Of a DNA stretch of 64,000 nucleotides, positions 33,454 to 43,600 are shown piece after piece. The stretch spans positions 434,001 to 498,000 of the forward strand of contig NZ_VRZA01000001.1 in NCBI RefSeq assembly GCF_008064665.1. Direction: 5' to 3'. A program made the translations under genes and the position numbers. The first letter of the stretch is position 1, and every line of letters starts with the position of its first letter. The notes beneath the pieces were generated by a model, which saw only the letters and a program-made list of their open reading frames with translations, ran no database searches and was not told the origin of the DNA. Source of the DNA: Parahaliea maris (lineage in GTDB: Bacteria > Pseudomonadota > Gammaproteobacteria > Pseudomonadales > Halieaceae).

Positions 33454-34002
33454 TTACCCCAGCAGGCGCCGGTAGCGCTGCCAGTCGAAGGCCGGCCCCG
33501 GGTCGGTCTTGCGCCCCGGCGCAATATCGCAATGGCCGGCAATCCGCTGGGCAGACATCGAGGAATAGGTGGCCAGCAGGCAATCCGTAACCGCAGCGAG
33601 CTCCCGGTACTGGGCCTCGGTATAGGCTGTGTCGTCAGTGCCTTCAAGCTCGATGCCGACGCTGAAATCGTTGCAATTGTCGCGTCCCGCGTAGCTGGAA
33701 AGCCCCGCGTGCCAGGCGCGCTGCAGCAGGTTGACGAACTGCAGCACCTGGCCGCAGCGACGAATCAGCAGGTGGGAGGACACCTCCAGGCCGCGAATTT
33801 CAGCAAAGAAGGGGTGGGCGTCCCAGTCCAGGCAGTTGGTGAACAGCCGCTCGACGCCGTCGCCGCCAAACTCTCCCGGGGGCAGGGAAATATTGTGGAT
33901 GACCAGTAAATCCACCGCCACGCCTTCCGGACGCGGGCCGAAATTGGGGGAAGGGACAATGCGTGCCGGCCGCAGCCAGCCCTGCTCGATCTGGTAGGGC
34001 AT
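33454..34002 (-). CDS. ampD: 1,6-anhydro-N-acetylmuramyl-L-alanine amidase
   Basis: A 182-residue cytoplasmic zinc amidase of the AmpD family (E. coli AmpD has 183). It cleaves the L-alanine peptide from anhydromuropeptides in cell-wall recycling, which controls AmpR-dependent beta-lactamase inducers. Zinc ligands are visible in LVIHNISLPPG (His) and IAGHCDIAPGRKTDPGPAFDW (His and Asp). The ATG at 34002 follows AGGAG at good spacing. It is divergent from nadC, the usual gammaproteobacterial arrangement. Confidence 0.96.
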   Translation of the reverse strand: MPYQIEQGWLRPARIVPSPNFGPRPEGVAVDLLVIHNISLPPGEFGGDGVERLFTNCLDWDAHPFFAEIRGLEVSSHLLIRRCGQVLQFVNLLQRAWHAGLSSYAGRDNCNDFSVGIELEGTDDTAYTEAQYRELAAVTDCLLATYSSMSAQRIAGHCDIAPGRKTDPGPAFDWQRYRRLLG

Positions 34003-34137
34003 GGGTTCTCCTGATACCGGCCCCATCATAATTGAGGCCGCTCGCCTGGCTCAATGAGCGGGGGCTCAATGGTCGGCACTGACGCCCGGGAGCCTAACTG
34101 CTAGAATCGCCCTCCCGCACAGATTCGAGTTTCTCCC

Positions 34138-34971
34138 ATGCTTCAGCTGCCCGCAGACGTTATCCGCCAGAACGTGGAAGCCGCCCTGGCCGAAGACATC
34201 GGCCCTGGCGATATCACCGCCGAGCTGATCGCAGCCGACACCCGGGCCAGCGGCCAGGTCATCACCCGCGAGGCGGGCATTCTCTGTGGCCGCCCATGGG
34301 TGGACGCGGTCTTCAGTGCCGTGGATACAGGCATCCAGGTCGAGTGGTTGAAGGCCGACGGCGACGCAGTGGCTGCCAATGACACCCTGTTCACCTTCTC
34401 CGGCCCCGCCCGCGCCCTGCTGACCGCGGAGCGCGCCGCCCTCAATTTCCTGCAGATGCTCAGCGGCACGGCTACGGCCTGCCGCCGCTACGCCGACCAG
34501 GTCGAGGGCACCGGGGTGCGCCTGCTGGACACCCGCAAAACCATCCCCGGCCTGCGTATCGCCCAGAAATACGCGGTGAGTTGCGGCGGCTGTCACAACC
34601 ACCGCATCGGCCTCTACGACGCCTTCCTGATCAAGGAAAACCACATCAATGCCTGCGGCGGTATCGCCAGGGCGGTGGAGCAGGCACACAGGGTCGCCCC
34701 CGGCAAGCCGGTGGAAGTGGAGGTGGAAACCATGGATGAACTGGCCCAGGCCCTGGAGGCCGGTGCCGACCGCATCATGCTCGACAACTTCGGCCTGGAA
34801 AAAATGCGCGAGGCGGTCACCCTGGCAAAAGGCCGGGCGGAGCTGGAAGCCTCCGGCAACATCACCGACGTCACCCTGCGCCCGGTGGCGGAAACCGGCG
34901 TGGACTTCATCTCCATCGGCGCCCTCACCAAGGACTGCAAGGCCATGGACCTGTCCATGCGCCTGGACTGA
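34138..34971 (+). CDS. nadC: Nicotinate-nucleotide pyrophosphorylase
   Basis: A 277-residue quinolinate phosphoribosyltransferase that makes nicotinate mononucleotide, CO2 and pyrophosphate from quinolinate and PRPP in de novo NAD synthesis. Family motifs are present: [39 protein letters not shown], the [20 protein letters not shown] region and [10 protein letters not shown]. The length matches the family. It is transcribed away from ampD, with a 135-nt shared upstream region. Confidence 0.98.
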   Translation: MLQLPADVIRQNVEAALAEDIGPGDITAELIAADTRASGQVITREAGILCGRPWVDAVFSAVDTGIQVEWLKADGDAVAANDTLFTFSGPARALLTAERAALNFLQMLSGTATACRRYADQVEGTGVRLLDTRKTIPGLRIAQKYAVSCGGCHNHRIGLYDAFLIKENHINACGGIARAVEQAHRVAPGKPVEVEVETMDELAQALEAGADRIMLDNFGLEKMREAVTLAKGRAELEASGNITDVTLRPVAETGVDFISIGALTKDCKAMDLSMRLD

Positions 34972-34988
34972 CCCGGCGCAGACTGCCG

Positions 34989-35465
34989 TCAGACGGTGAG
35001 CGGCACCTTGCTCACCAACACACCGTTATTGTCGGCGTAGATGTAATCTCCGGGTGCAATGAGCACCCCGCCAAAGTGCAGGAGAATGTCCCGCTGGCCT
35101 TCGCCGCGCTTGTCGGTTTTGAGCGGAATCGTGCCCAGGGCCTGAACACCCAGGGCAGTTTGCCCGATCTCGTCCACGTCGCGGATCACACCGTAGATCA
35201 CCAGCCCGGCCCAGCCATTGGCAGCCGCCTTTTCCGCGAGCATGTCGCCAAGCAGGGCACGGCGGCGGGAACCGCCGCCGTCCACCACGATCACCCTGCC
35301 CTGCCCCGGCTCCTCCACCAGGGCCTTGACCAGGGAGTTATCCTCGAAACACTTGATGGTGACCGCGCGACCGCTAAAGTGCTTGTGCGCCCCGTAGTTG
35401 TTGAAGGGCAACTCGATCGCCAGGGCCTCGGGGGCGGCGTCGGAAAGGTCAGGTGTGGACAGCAT
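34989..35465 (-). CDS. rraA: RraA-family regulator of ribonuclease E
   Basis: A 158-residue RraA protein (E. coli RraA has 161). It forms trimers that bind RNase E and reduce its activity, altering global mRNA decay. The family core is conserved: [52 protein letters not shown] and YADNNGVLV. Some relatives are class II aldolases for 4-hydroxy-4-methyl-2-oxoglutarate, but the length and sequence fit RraA proper. It lies 29 nt downstream of the acyl-CoA dehydrogenase gene on the same strand. Confidence 0.93.
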   Translation of the reverse strand: MLSTPDLSDAAPEALAIELPFNNYGAHKHFSGRAVTIKCFEDNSLVKALVEEPGQGRVIVVDGGGSRRRALLGDMLAEKAAANGWAGLVIYGVIRDVDEIGQTALGVQALGTIPLKTDKRGEGQRDILLHFGGVLIAPGDYIYADNNGVLVSKVPLTV

Positions 35466-35494
35466 AATGACGTCGATCTCCTGTTGAGAGGGTT

Positions 35495-37264
35495 TCAGAG
35501 CCAGTCTTCGCGGTAGTGACGCAGCTGGCCGCCGGCGCCGCCCTGGGCACTGGCATGGCTTTCACAGCGGGGCAGGATAACCTCGGCGTAGAACGCCGCG
35601 GTGGCTATCTTGCGGGCGTAAAAGTCCCGCTCAGTGCCCTCGGCGATCCGCTGCTGGCACAGCAGTGCCGAGCGCGCCAGGTGCCAGCCACCCAGCAGGT
35701 AACCGGCCTGCATCATGTAGTCGAAGGACGCGCCCATGGCGACCGCAGGGTCTTCCTTCAGGCTGGCCACAATCTGTGTGGTGGTTGCCTCCAGCCCCGC
35801 CAGTGCGCTGGCCAGGGGCCCGGCAATCGCCGTCAGGTCCTCATTGTCGGCCGCTCGCAGTGCGCTGACTGTGTCGGCTACCTGCGCCAGGATGTCCTGC
35901 ATGGCGCCGCCGCCATCGCGGCCCAGCTTGCGCCCGACCAGGTCAGCGGCCTGAATACCGTTGGTGCCCTCGTAGATCGCCGCGATGCGCACGTCGCGCA
36001 TGAACTGGGCCACACCGGTCTCCTCTACATACCCCATACCGCCGTGCACCTGCACGCCGAGGGAAGTCAGCTCCTGGCCCACTTCGGTCATCCAACCCTT
36101 GATGATCGGGATCATCAGGTCGACCCGCACTTGCGCAGCTGCGCGCTCGTCCTCGGGGCCGGCGTGGGCCAGGTCCATGCTGAGTGCCTCGGTGTACACC
36201 AGCGCGCGCATGGCCTCGTTGAGGGACTTCATGGTCAGCAACATCCGGCGCACGTCCGGGTGCTGGATGATGGGCACCCCGCCCTGCACCCGCTCCCGGG
36301 CGTACTCCACCGCCTCCTGGTAGGCGCCCACGGACATGCCCAGGCCCTGCATACCGACCTTGAGGCGCGCCTCGTTCATCATGGTGAACATGCAGGCCAG
36401 GCCGCGATTCTCCTCACCCAGCAGGTAGCCGATGGCGCCCTCACTGTCGCCAAAGGCCATCACGCAGGTGGGGCTGCCATGAATGCCCAGCTTGTGTTCG
36501 ACGGATACCGGGTACACGTCATTGCGCTCACCCGGGCTGCCATCGGCATTCACCAGGAATTTGGGCACGATAAAGAGGGAGATACCGCGGCTACCCTCCG
36601 GCGCGTCGGGCAGCTTGGCCAGCACCAGGTGCACGATGTTGTCGCAGGCCTCGTGATCGCCCCAGGTGATAAAGATTTTCTGGCCGTAGACGCGGTAGTG
36701 GTCGCCCTCGGGCACCGCCCGCGCTTTCATCACGCCGAGGTCGGATCCGGCGCCGGCCTCGGTCAGGTTCATGGTGCCGGCCCACTCACCGCTGTACATC
36801 TTCGGCAGCCAGGCCTGCTTTTGTTCCTCGCTGCCGTGGGCGGCAATGGCGAGCGCGGCTCCGGCACTCAGCATGGGCTGCAGGGCGAAGGCCATGTCGG
36901 CGCTGTTCCACATTTCAAACGCCGCGGTGGAATAGAGTTCCGGCAGGCCCTGGCCACCGTGCTCCGGGTCGGCCGAAATACCCTGCCAGCCACCCTGACC
37001 CAGTTGTTGCAGGGCCTCGGCGTAGCCGGGGGAGATGGTCACCACGCCGTTTTCACAGGTGGCCGGCTGCTCGTCGCCCACCCGGCGCAGGGGGGAAATG
37101 ACATCGCCCGCCAGCTTGGCCGCCTCGTCCAGCAGGGCAGTGGTCAGCTCTGCTCCCACACCGAGTTCGGCGTAGGCAGGGAGTTCACCGAGCCGGGTAC
37201 CGGCGTCGAGGAGCTCGTCAATCAGGAAGGACATATCTTCAAGGGGGGCGCGATAGTTAGCCAT
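35495..37264 (-). CDS. Acyl-CoA dehydrogenase with C-terminal extension
   Basis: A 589-residue FAD-dependent acyl-CoA dehydrogenase of the long type with the extra C-terminal domain, the size of DmdC/FadE5-like enzymes. Visible motifs are [19 protein letters not shown] (FAD and substrate binding), [12 protein letters not shown], and [17 protein letters not shown], which carries the catalytic-base Glu. It dehydrogenates an acyl-CoA at C2-C3 with ETF as electron acceptor. The ATG at 37264 follows CGGAAA; extra upstream codons to 37357 are not homologous. A LysR regulator is divergently transcribed and may control it. Methylmercaptopropionyl-CoA is one possible substrate, but no other dmd gene is present. 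Confidence 0.92.
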   Translation of the reverse strand: MANYRAPLEDMSFLIDELLDAGTRLGELPAYAELGVGAELTTALLDEAAKLAGDVISPLRRVGDEQPATCENGVVTISPGYAEALQQLGQGGWQGISADPEHGGQGLPELYSTAAFEMWNSADMAFALQPMLSAGAALAIAAHGSEEQKQAWLPKMYSGEWAGTMNLTEAGAGSDLGVMKARAVPEGDHYRVYGQKIFITWGDHEACDNIVHLVLAKLPDAPEGSRGISLFIVPKFLVNADGSPGERNDVYPVSVEHKLGIHGSPTCVMAFGDSEGAIGYLLGEENRGLACMFTMMNEARLKVGMQGLGMSVGAYQEAVEYARERVQGGVPIIQHPDVRRMLLTMKSLNEAMRALVYTEALSMDLAHAGPEDERAAAQVRVDLMIPIIKGWMTEVGQELTSLGVQVHGGMGYVEETGVAQFMRDVRIAAIYEGTNGIQAADLVGRKLGRDGGGAMQDILAQVADTVSALRAADNEDLTAIAGPLASALAGLEATTTQIVASLKEDPAVAMGASFDYMMQAGYLLGGWHLARSALLCQQRIAEGTERDFYARKIATAAFYAEVILPRCESHASAQGGAGGQLRHYREDWL

Positions 37265-37321
37265 GGTGTTTCCGAAATAGCAGTGGGATGAATGAAGCGA
37301 CGTGACTCCGAACGGAGCACA

Positions 37322-37389
37322 TTGGCAATTGTAGCCGGGCGCGTATAATTTTCCCAATCAATAGCCGGCATCCCAAACATTCACCGGCT
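37322..37389 (+). promoter_or_regulatory. lysR promoter and candidate operator
   Basis: In the 159-nt divergent region, TTGGCA (37322-37327), a 16-nt spacer and TATAAT (37344-37349) form a good plus-strand promoter for the LysR gene. Just downstream an inverted repeat AGCCGG-N15-CCGGCT (37363-37368 / 37384-37389) is a candidate operator. It would allow autoregulation and control of the dehydrogenase. Confidence 0.55.
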
Positions 37390-37423
37390 GAATAAGATGA
37401 ATGGATAACTGCCCGGAGCGCCT

Positions 37424-38380
37424 GTGAACCTGAACCGCGTCGACCTCAACCTGCTCGTTTACCTGGACGCCCTGCTGCGCGAGCGCAATGTGACCCAGGC
37501 CGCCAACCAGCTCAACCTGTCCCAGCCCGCCATGAGCAATGGCCTGCGCCGCCTGCGGGAACTGTTCGACGACCCGCTGCTGGTGCGCACCTCTGACGGC
37601 ATGACGCCCACCGAGCGGGCCCTGGAACTGGAACCGCTGGTGCGCGACGTGCTCACGGAAATCGACCGCGCAGTGCAACCGCGCTCCGCCTTCGAACCGG
37701 AGAAAGCCAGCCGCGTCTTCCGGATCATGGCCAGCGACTACGCCGAATCGACCCTGCTGCCCACGGTGCTCGGCAAACTGCGCAACCAGGCCCCCGGGTT
37801 GACCCTGGACATCATGACCCCCTCGGACGTGAGCTTTCTCGACGTGGAGCGGGGCAAGGTCGACATGGTGATCAACCGCTTTGACTCCATGCCCCAGTCC
37901 TTCCACCAGATTCATCTGTGGAACGACAGCTTTTCCTGCCTGCTGAGCCCGGAAAACCCCCTGCTCGACGACTTCACTCTCGACAGTTACCTCGCGGCGA
38001 AACACATCTGGGTCAGTAAGACCGGCATGGGTGTGGGCGTCGGGGTGGACCCGGACGATGTCCAGCGCCTGGGCTGGGTGGACACGGCCCTCGCCAAGCT
38101 GGGCAAGAAGCGCCAGATACGCGTTTTCACCCGCCACTACCAGGCCGCGATGACCCTGGCCGAACAAAACGACCTGGTGGTCACCCTGCCCACCCGCGCC
38201 GCCATGCTCAAGCGCGATAACCCCCGCGTGGTCCTGCGGGAGCCACCCCTGGATATCCCGCCGCTGGAACTGAAAATGGCCTGGAGCCCCCTGCTGCAAC
38301 ACAACCCCGCCAACAAGTGGCTGCGCAAGCTGATTGCCGACACCGCCAGGGAAATGGACGGGCAGGCGCCATTGCCCTGA
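37424..38380 (+). CDS. LysR-family transcriptional regulator
   Basis: A 318-residue LysR regulator. The winged HTH occupies residues ~8-66 (NLLVYLDALLRERNVTQAAN, LSQPAMSNGLRRLRELFDDP). The periplasmic-binding-like effector domain follows. The sequence resembles the NodD/PcpR-like subgroup (LVRTSDGMTPTERALEL). It starts at a GTG at 37424. It is divergent from the acyl-CoA dehydrogenase gene, its most likely target; the inducer is unknown. Confidence 0.93.
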   Translation: MNLNRVDLNLLVYLDALLRERNVTQAANQLNLSQPAMSNGLRRLRELFDDPLLVRTSDGMTPTERALELEPLVRDVLTEIDRAVQPRSAFEPEKASRVFRIMASDYAESTLLPTVLGKLRNQAPGLTLDIMTPSDVSFLDVERGKVDMVINRFDSMPQSFHQIHLWNDSFSCLLSPENPLLDDFTLDSYLAAKHIWVSKTGMGVGVGVDPDDVQRLGWVDTALAKLGKKRQIRVFTRHYQAAMTLAEQNDLVVTLPTRAAMLKRDNPRVVLREPPLDIPPLELKMAWSPLLQHNPANKWLRKLIADTAREMDGQAPLP

Positions 38381-38440
38381 TCGTCGTTCGCTGCAAACGC
38401 CATTACCCGGGGGCAGAGCAAGCCGTGCCCCACCCGGGTA

Positions 38441-40036
38441 TCAGAGCTCTATTCGCCGGGTGATGCCAATATTGCGCAAAAACGTGTCATCGTGGCTCAC
38501 CACCACCAGGGCGCCATCGTAGGCATTGAGTCCGGCCTCGACGGCGGCGATGGCCTCCAGGTCGAGGTGGTTGGTGGGCTCGTCCAGTAGCAGCAAAGGC
38601 GGCGGCGCAACCCCTCCCAGCACACAGGCCAGGGCCGCTCGCAGGCGCTCGCCCCCACTCAGGCTCGACACCAACTGCAGTGCGGCGGCCGCCCGGAAGC
38701 CCAGCCGGGCAAGCGCGGCACGACAAGCCTCCTCGCCCTCCCCCGGATTCAGCCGGGTGAAGTTCTGCAACACCGAGGAGGCGTTGTCGAGCAAACCAGC
38801 GCTCTGGTCCAGGCGGGCACAGGCCACGGGGCGTTCCACCATCCCGGCAGAGGGTGTCAATTCACCGGCCATCACCGCCAGCAAGGTAGATTTACCGCTG
38901 CCGTTGGCCCCGGTGACGGCCACCCGCTCAGGCCCGTTTATCGCCAGCGATACCGCTTCGAGAACAGGCCCTCGGGCTGCATACCCGGCGCAGACCCCGT
39001 CCAGGCGCAGCATCGCCTTGCCCGTTGCCAGCCCGGTGGAGGCCAGCGCCACCGTCAGGGAACGGGTCGCCTCCACTTTGCCTCTGGCGGCAGCCAGCGC
39101 CTCTTCGGCCTGGGCTCGCCGGGCCTCGGCCAGCCGGGCATTGCCTCCACCGGTCGTTTCGCTGCGTTCCTTGCGCTTGTCCAGCAGCACTTTGGGAGCA
39201 TCTCCCCTGGCTCGCTTGCGCCGCCCGGCGCCATCGCGACGAGCCTTGCGTTCAGCCGTGACCTGCGCGCTGTGGCTCACCGACGCCAGCGTCTTGCGGG
39301 CATCCATCAGTTCCCGCTCCGCGGCAGCCCGCTCCACGAATTTGCGCGCCTGGAAGTGCTCCCAGTTACCGCCGTAACGGGTGGCGCCGAGGGAGGTCAA
39401 CTCGACGATACTGTCCATCCGCTGCAGCAGGCTGCGGTCGTGACTGACCACCAGGGCACCGCCGCGCCATTGATCGAGTAGTTCCGCCACCGCTTGTCGC
39501 CCCTCGCGGTCGAGGTCGTTAGTGGGCTCGTCCAGCAACAGGAAGTCCGCACGCTGGAACAGCAAAGCGGCCAGGGCGACCCGGGTACGCTGCCCCCCGG
39601 ACAGGTGTCCCAGCAAGGTATCTGCAGACAGGCTGAGCCCCGTCTGCTCCAGCGCCTGGGCCAGCCGGGCGGGGAGAGTCCAGTCGGCCTGGGAAAAATC
39701 CCGCTCGCTGCCCTCGCCCCGCTCGATGCGCGCCAGGCACTGCAGGGGTTCACGCAACCCGAACAGGTCCGCCACCGTCTGTTGGGCGTCGACATTCAGC
39801 CCCTGCCGCAACCAGGCACAGCGAGCCTGGACATCAATGGCACCGGCTATGGGCTGTAAATCTCCGGCGATTAGCCGCAGCAGGGTGGATTTACCCACAC
39901 CATTGGCGCCGACCAGACCGGTTCGTTCGGGCCCGAAGCCAAGGTTGAGGCTGGAAAAAAGTGGACGCCCCTCAGGCGTGGCAGCAGAGAGGTCGTGGAG
40001 TGTGATTGTGTAACGTTTGGTAGAAAGTGCAGGCAT
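38441..40036 (-). CDS. ABC-F family ATPase
   Basis: A 531-residue soluble protein with two ABC domains and no membrane segments, as in ribosome-associated ABC-F translation factors. The first domain has Walker A GANGVGKSTLL and signature LSGGQRTRVALA with Walker B LLLDEPTNDLD. The second has GANGSGKSTLL, LSGGERLRAALA and LLLDEPTNHLD. The linker (about residues 225-330) is Arg/Ala/Glu-rich (ERKARRDGAGRRKRARGDAP), like that of Uup-adjacent and antibiotic-protection members. The ATG at 40036 has a GAGGGGG upstream; an earlier ATG at 40072 lacks one. Whether it confers drug protection or acts in general translation is unresolved. Confidence 0.9.
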   Translation of the reverse strand: MPALSTKRYTITLHDLSAATPEGRPLFSSLNLGFGPERTGLVGANGVGKSTLLRLIAGDLQPIAGAIDVQARCAWLRQGLNVDAQQTVADLFGLREPLQCLARIERGEGSERDFSQADWTLPARLAQALEQTGLSLSADTLLGHLSGGQRTRVALAALLFQRADFLLLDEPTNDLDREGRQAVAELLDQWRGGALVVSHDRSLLQRMDSIVELTSLGATRYGGNWEHFQARKFVERAAAERELMDARKTLASVSHSAQVTAERKARRDGAGRRKRARGDAPKVLLDKRKERSETTGGGNARLAEARRAQAEEALAAARGKVEATRSLTVALASTGLATGKAMLRLDGVCAGYAARGPVLEAVSLAINGPERVAVTGANGSGKSTLLAVMAGELTPSAGMVERPVACARLDQSAGLLDNASSVLQNFTRLNPGEGEEACRAALARLGFRAAAALQLVSSLSGGERLRAALACVLGGVAPPPLLLLDEPTNHLDLEAIAAVEAGLNAYDGALVVVSHDDTFLRNIGITRRIEL

Positions 40037-40249
40037 GGTCTGGAATTCCCCCTCGTGAGGAACAGGTGACATCAACAAATTGCGCAACAGGCCGCGATAC
40101 GGCGAAAACTGCGTAATCCATGTCGATGCACTCCTCTGCAGTGGGTCAAGGGGAAGCGTGGGCAACCACAACCCGCGCTGCCGGGCATTTTATAGCCCTG
40201 CCCTTACCGATGAAAGGGCCTTGCTGACATCAATCCCAGCCCGCACTTA

Positions 40250-40278
40250 TTGATAATGATTCTTAATATCAATATACT
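40250..40278 (+). promoter_or_regulatory. Fur box within a sigma70 promoter
   Basis: TTGATA (40250-40255), a 17-nt spacer and TATACT (40273-40278) form a promoter for the TonB receptor gene. Between and over these lies GATAATGATTCTTAATATC (40252-40270), a good match to the Fur 7-1-7 consensus. Fe2+-Fur bound here would block RNA polymerase. The remainder of the 311-nt gap to the ABC-F gene shows nothing else clear. Confidence 0.8.
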
Positions 40279-40347
40279 TCTCAACCACTTTTGAAACTCA
40301 GCGGGCACCCCTGAAGAGGCGCCCCGCACCAGTCGTAAGGACGCGCA

Positions 40348-42471
40348 ATGAACACCTCAACGCCCCTCTCTCTCAAGCTCACTGCCTTGCGCCTGCCGGC
40401 TTTGCTGGTCACGGCAACGGTCGCCACGCCACTGATGGCGACCGGACAAATCGAGGAAGTGATCGTGACTTCGAGCCGGGTGGACAAGCCCCTCAGCACC
40501 ATTCCCAATACCGTGACCGTCATAGACCAGGCTTCACTGGAGCGCCAGCTGTCCATCCACAACGACATCTCCACGGTGCTGGGCAATCTGGTGCCCAGCT
40601 TCTCCCCGGCTCGCCAGAAAATGACCAACGCCGGTGAAACCCTGCGCGGCCGCAAACCGCTGTACCTGATTGACGGCGTCCCCCAGTCCAACCCGCTCCG
40701 CAACGGCGGCCGGGACGGCCACACCGTCGACCCCACTTTGCTGGAGCGCGTGGAGGTACTGCACGGTGCCAACGCGATTCACGGCCTGGGTGCCGCCGGC
40801 GGCATCATCAACCTGATTACCAAGCGACCCAGCAAGACCTTCGAACAACATCTTCGCGTGGATAGCGCCTTCCAGAGTGAGGATATTGGCGAGAGCGGGG
40901 ACTACGGACTCAGATACAGCCTGTCCAACAGCTTCGACGCCGCGGATGTGCTGGCGGGCGTGAGCTACCGCAGCACCGGCATGGCCTACGATGCCAACGG
41001 CGACGTCATCGGAGTCGACAACACCCAGGGCGACACCATGGATTCGGAGTCGCTGGATCTGTTCCTGAAAACCGGCTACGACTGGGATGACCAGCGCATC
41101 GAGCTGATGGTTAACCGCTACGACATCGAGAGCAACCACAAGTGGATCTCGGTACCGGGCGATGTGGATGCCGACATCCCCAGCGGCGCCGTCAAGGGCG
41201 ACCTGCCGGCAGAAGGAGCCCGCAACAAGGTCACGACCGTCAGCCTCGATTACCGTAACGCCGAGTGGTTCGGCCAGGAACTACGCCTGCAGGCGTTTCG
41301 CCAGGATTTCGAGGCCACCTACGGCGCCCAGATCACCCCCATCGCCACCTTCCAGGACCCGGCTTACGGGCCCGACCTGATCGACCAGTCCCAGAATAAC
41401 TCGGAAAAAATCGGCCTCAAGCTGACCCTGTTCGCAGACGAGATCGGCGGCCTGCCGCTGTCGCTGGTGTACGGGTTGGACGTGCTGCAGGACGAAACCT
41501 GGCAGGCGCTGATCCAGACCGGCCGCACCTGGGTACCGGAAACAAAGTACGACAACCTGGCGCCCTACCTGCAACTGGAATACAGCGGCATCGAGCGGGT
41601 CACGTTGACGGCCGGTGTTCGCCATGAGCAGTCGGAACTGGAGGTGGACGATTTCACGACCTTGTACCGATACGGTAGCCAGTTCGTGCGCGGCGGTAAC
41701 CCCGACTTTTCTGAAACCCTGTATAACGCTGGGGGGACATACCAGTTCACCGACAGCTGGCGGGTATTTGCCAACTATGCCGAGGCCTTCTCCATGCCCG
41801 ACGTGGGCCGGGTCCTTCGCGGCATCAACGAGCCGGGGCAGGATGTCGAGACCTTTCTGGACCTGACTCCGATTCTCACCGAGAACTCGGAAATTGGCCT
41901 GGAGTTCGACAACGGCACGCTCAGCGCCCAGCTGAGTTACTACACCTCCAACTCGGACTTCGGCCAGCGCCTGCAACGGGGCGACGACGGCATCTACACC
42001 GTCAAGCGGGAAAAGACCGACGTTGACGGCCTGGAATTCCGTGCCGACTGGGCTTTCACCGAGGCCGATGTATTTGGGCTGCGCTACGCTGAGGCCGAAG
42101 GGCGTTTCGACTCCGACCAGGACGGTAAAGTGGACTCGGACCTGGGCGGCACCAATATCTCCCCCGACCGCCTGAACCTGAGCTGGGAACATCGCTGGAC
42201 CGGCACGCTGAACACCCGGTTGCAGCTTAACCACCTGTTCGACCGCAAGGTGCGGGATAGCGAGGACGTGACCGTCAACTCCTTCGACGGCTACACCACC
42301 GTGGACCTGATGGCCGATCTGGAAATCTTCGGCGGGGTGGTCAGTGCCTCGGTCCAGAACCTCGGCAACGAGGACTACTACACCTATTATTCCCAGAGCA
42401 GCCCCAACGACCTGCGCAACTTCAAGGGCGTGGGCCGCAGCTTCGGTTTGTCTTACCAGCGCTACTTCTGA
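40348..42471 (+). CDS. TonB-dependent iron/siderophore receptor
   Basis: A 707-residue outer-membrane receptor. It has a signal peptide (LPALLVTATVATPLMA), a TonB-box-like stretch (IEEVIVTSSRVDKPLS), a plug domain (VLHGANAIHGLGAAGGIINL at about residues 134-153) and a C-terminal barrel ending in Phe (SYQRYF). The Fur box in its promoter and the PepSY membrane protein downstream indicate ferric-siderophore uptake. The ligand cannot be told from sequence. The ATG at 40348 follows AAGGA. Confidence 0.93.
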   Translation: MNTSTPLSLKLTALRLPALLVTATVATPLMATGQIEEVIVTSSRVDKPLSTIPNTVTVIDQASLERQLSIHNDISTVLGNLVPSFSPARQKMTNAGETLRGRKPLYLIDGVPQSNPLRNGGRDGHTVDPTLLERVEVLHGANAIHGLGAAGGIINLITKRPSKTFEQHLRVDSAFQSEDIGESGDYGLRYSLSNSFDAADVLAGVSYRSTGMAYDANGDVIGVDNTQGDTMDSESLDLFLKTGYDWDDQRIELMVNRYDIESNHKWISVPGDVDADIPSGAVKGDLPAEGARNKVTTVSLDYRNAEWFGQELRLQAFRQDFEATYGAQITPIATFQDPAYGPDLIDQSQNNSEKIGLKLTLFADEIGGLPLSLVYGLDVLQDETWQALIQTGRTWVPETKYDNLAPYLQLEYSGIERVTLTAGVRHEQSELEVDDFTTLYRYGSQFVRGGNPDFSETLYNAGGTYQFTDSWRVFANYAEAFSMPDVGRVLRGINEPGQDVETFLDLTPILTENSEIGLEFDNGTLSAQLSYYTSNSDFGQRLQRGDDGIYTVKREKTDVDGLEFRADWAFTEADVFGLRYAEAEGRFDSDQDGKVDSDLGGTNISPDRLNLSWEHRWTGTLNTRLQLNHLFDRKVRDSEDVTVNSFDGYTTVDLMADLEIFGGVVSASVQNLGNEDYYTYYSQSSPNDLRNFKGVGRSFGLSYQRYF

Positions 42472-42487
42472 TTGCCCTGAGCGGAGC

Positions 42488-43600
42488 GTGACTGCAGGGG
42501 CAACAGGCGGCCGTCGCCCACCCAGGCCACGCCCGGGTGGGCTGTGGCGCTGGCATTTGTGGGCGGGGCTGGCGGCACTGCTTGTCCTGCTGGCCAGCGC
42601 CATCAGCGGCGGCGTGCTGGTATACCAGAAGGAGTTAATCCGCCTGACGGTAACGCCCCATGCAACCCTGCCGCCGGACTACAGCCACGGCGCAATCGCC
42701 AGCCAGTTGCAACAACTGGAGTTTCAGCGCGGCGCCGGCTCTCCCATCAGCCTCAAGGCCCCCAACCCGGGTGAGCCCTACTGGACGGTACGCCACGGTC
42801 ACGCGCTTGAACTACTGGAACTTGCCACGCTGGATACCTACCAGGACAACCTGGGCATCCTGGCCCTGCTGACCCTGCTGCGCGAGTTCCATGTCGATTT
42901 GCTCACCGGTCGCTGGGGGCAGAGCCTGTTATTGCTCTGCGGGATACTGGCCCTGTTCCTGACCGTGAGCGGCCTGCTGTTGTGGTGGCCCGGACGCCGC
43001 GCGTTTCGCTGGCGCTGGGTCATTCCGCGCAACTACACCGCCTCACGTAGCCTGCAGTACCACCGCCATGCCGGTGCACTGGTCAGTCCACTGCTTTTAC
43101 TGGCATTCCTTACCGGCTCGGTCATGCTGTGGCAGAAGCTGGTCGCACCGCTGCTACCGCCGGTAGCCACAGAAATCCGGCAGATAGCCGCCATGCCCGC
43201 TGGCGTACCCGGCATCGCCCGGGATTATCGGGCTGCGCAGGCTGCCGTACCCGACGGCTGGCCCACCTACATCCGTACCTACCAGGAGCAGGACAGCACC
43301 TACACGAAAGTGCGTTTTCGCCTTCCCGGCGAATGGCACCTAAACGGACGGACCTCCGTTGTCGTCAACAGCGACACCGGTGAACTGGTGATCAGCGAGC
43401 GCTCCGACCAATCGAGCAACGCACGGCGCCTGGTGAACCAGTTATATCCCCTGCATTCCGGATACGGCATGCCCGGCGGCTACCGCGCGCTGATGCTGGT
43501 AACGAGCCTCGCCCTGGCATGGCTGGCCTATACCGGTGGCAGCCATTACTACACCCGCTGGCGCCACCGGCGAAACCGCCGACACTCGTCGGCCGCCTGA
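42488..43600 (+). CDS. PepSY-associated transmembrane protein
   Basis: A 370-residue inner-membrane protein of the PepSY-TM (PiuB-like) family. The first helix is HLWAGLAALLVLLASAISGG with the conserved H-W/L-G pattern. Further helices are at about residues 140-165, 200-222 and 335-355; a PepSY-like domain lies between (YTKVRFRLPGEWHLNGRTSVVVN). Members encoded beside siderophore receptors assist ferrisiderophore reduction or iron release. The gene begins at a GTG 17 nt after the receptor stop, so it is in the same Fur-controlled operon. Conserved His residues near membrane helices could bind heme. Confidence 0.85.
   Translation: MTAGATGGRRPPRPRPGGLWRWHLWAGLAALLVLLASAISGGVLVYQKELIRLTVTPHATLPPDYSHGAIASQLQQLEFQRGAGSPISLKAPNPGEPYWTVRHGHALELLELATLDTYQDNLGILALLTLLREFHVDLLTGRWGQSLLLLCGILALFLTVSGLLLWWPGRRAFRWRWVIPRNYTASRSLQYHRHAGALVSPLLLLAFLTGSVMLWQKLVAPLLPPVATEIRQIAAMPAGVPGIARDYRAAQAAVPDGWPTYIRTYQEQDSTYTKVRFRLPGEWHLNGRTSVVVNSDTGELVISERSDQSSNARRLVNQLYPLHSGYGMPGGYRALMLVTSLALAWLAYTGGSHYYTRWRHRRNRRHSSAA

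Noticed and set aside
34066-34689. 207-codon open frame on the minus strand across nadC
   Set aside because: Antisense to nadC, with no motif.
35516-37291. 591-codon open frame on the plus strand across the acyl-CoA dehydrogenase
   Set aside because: Antisense shadow of a clearly homologous gene; composition is His/Gln-rich with no recognisable motif.
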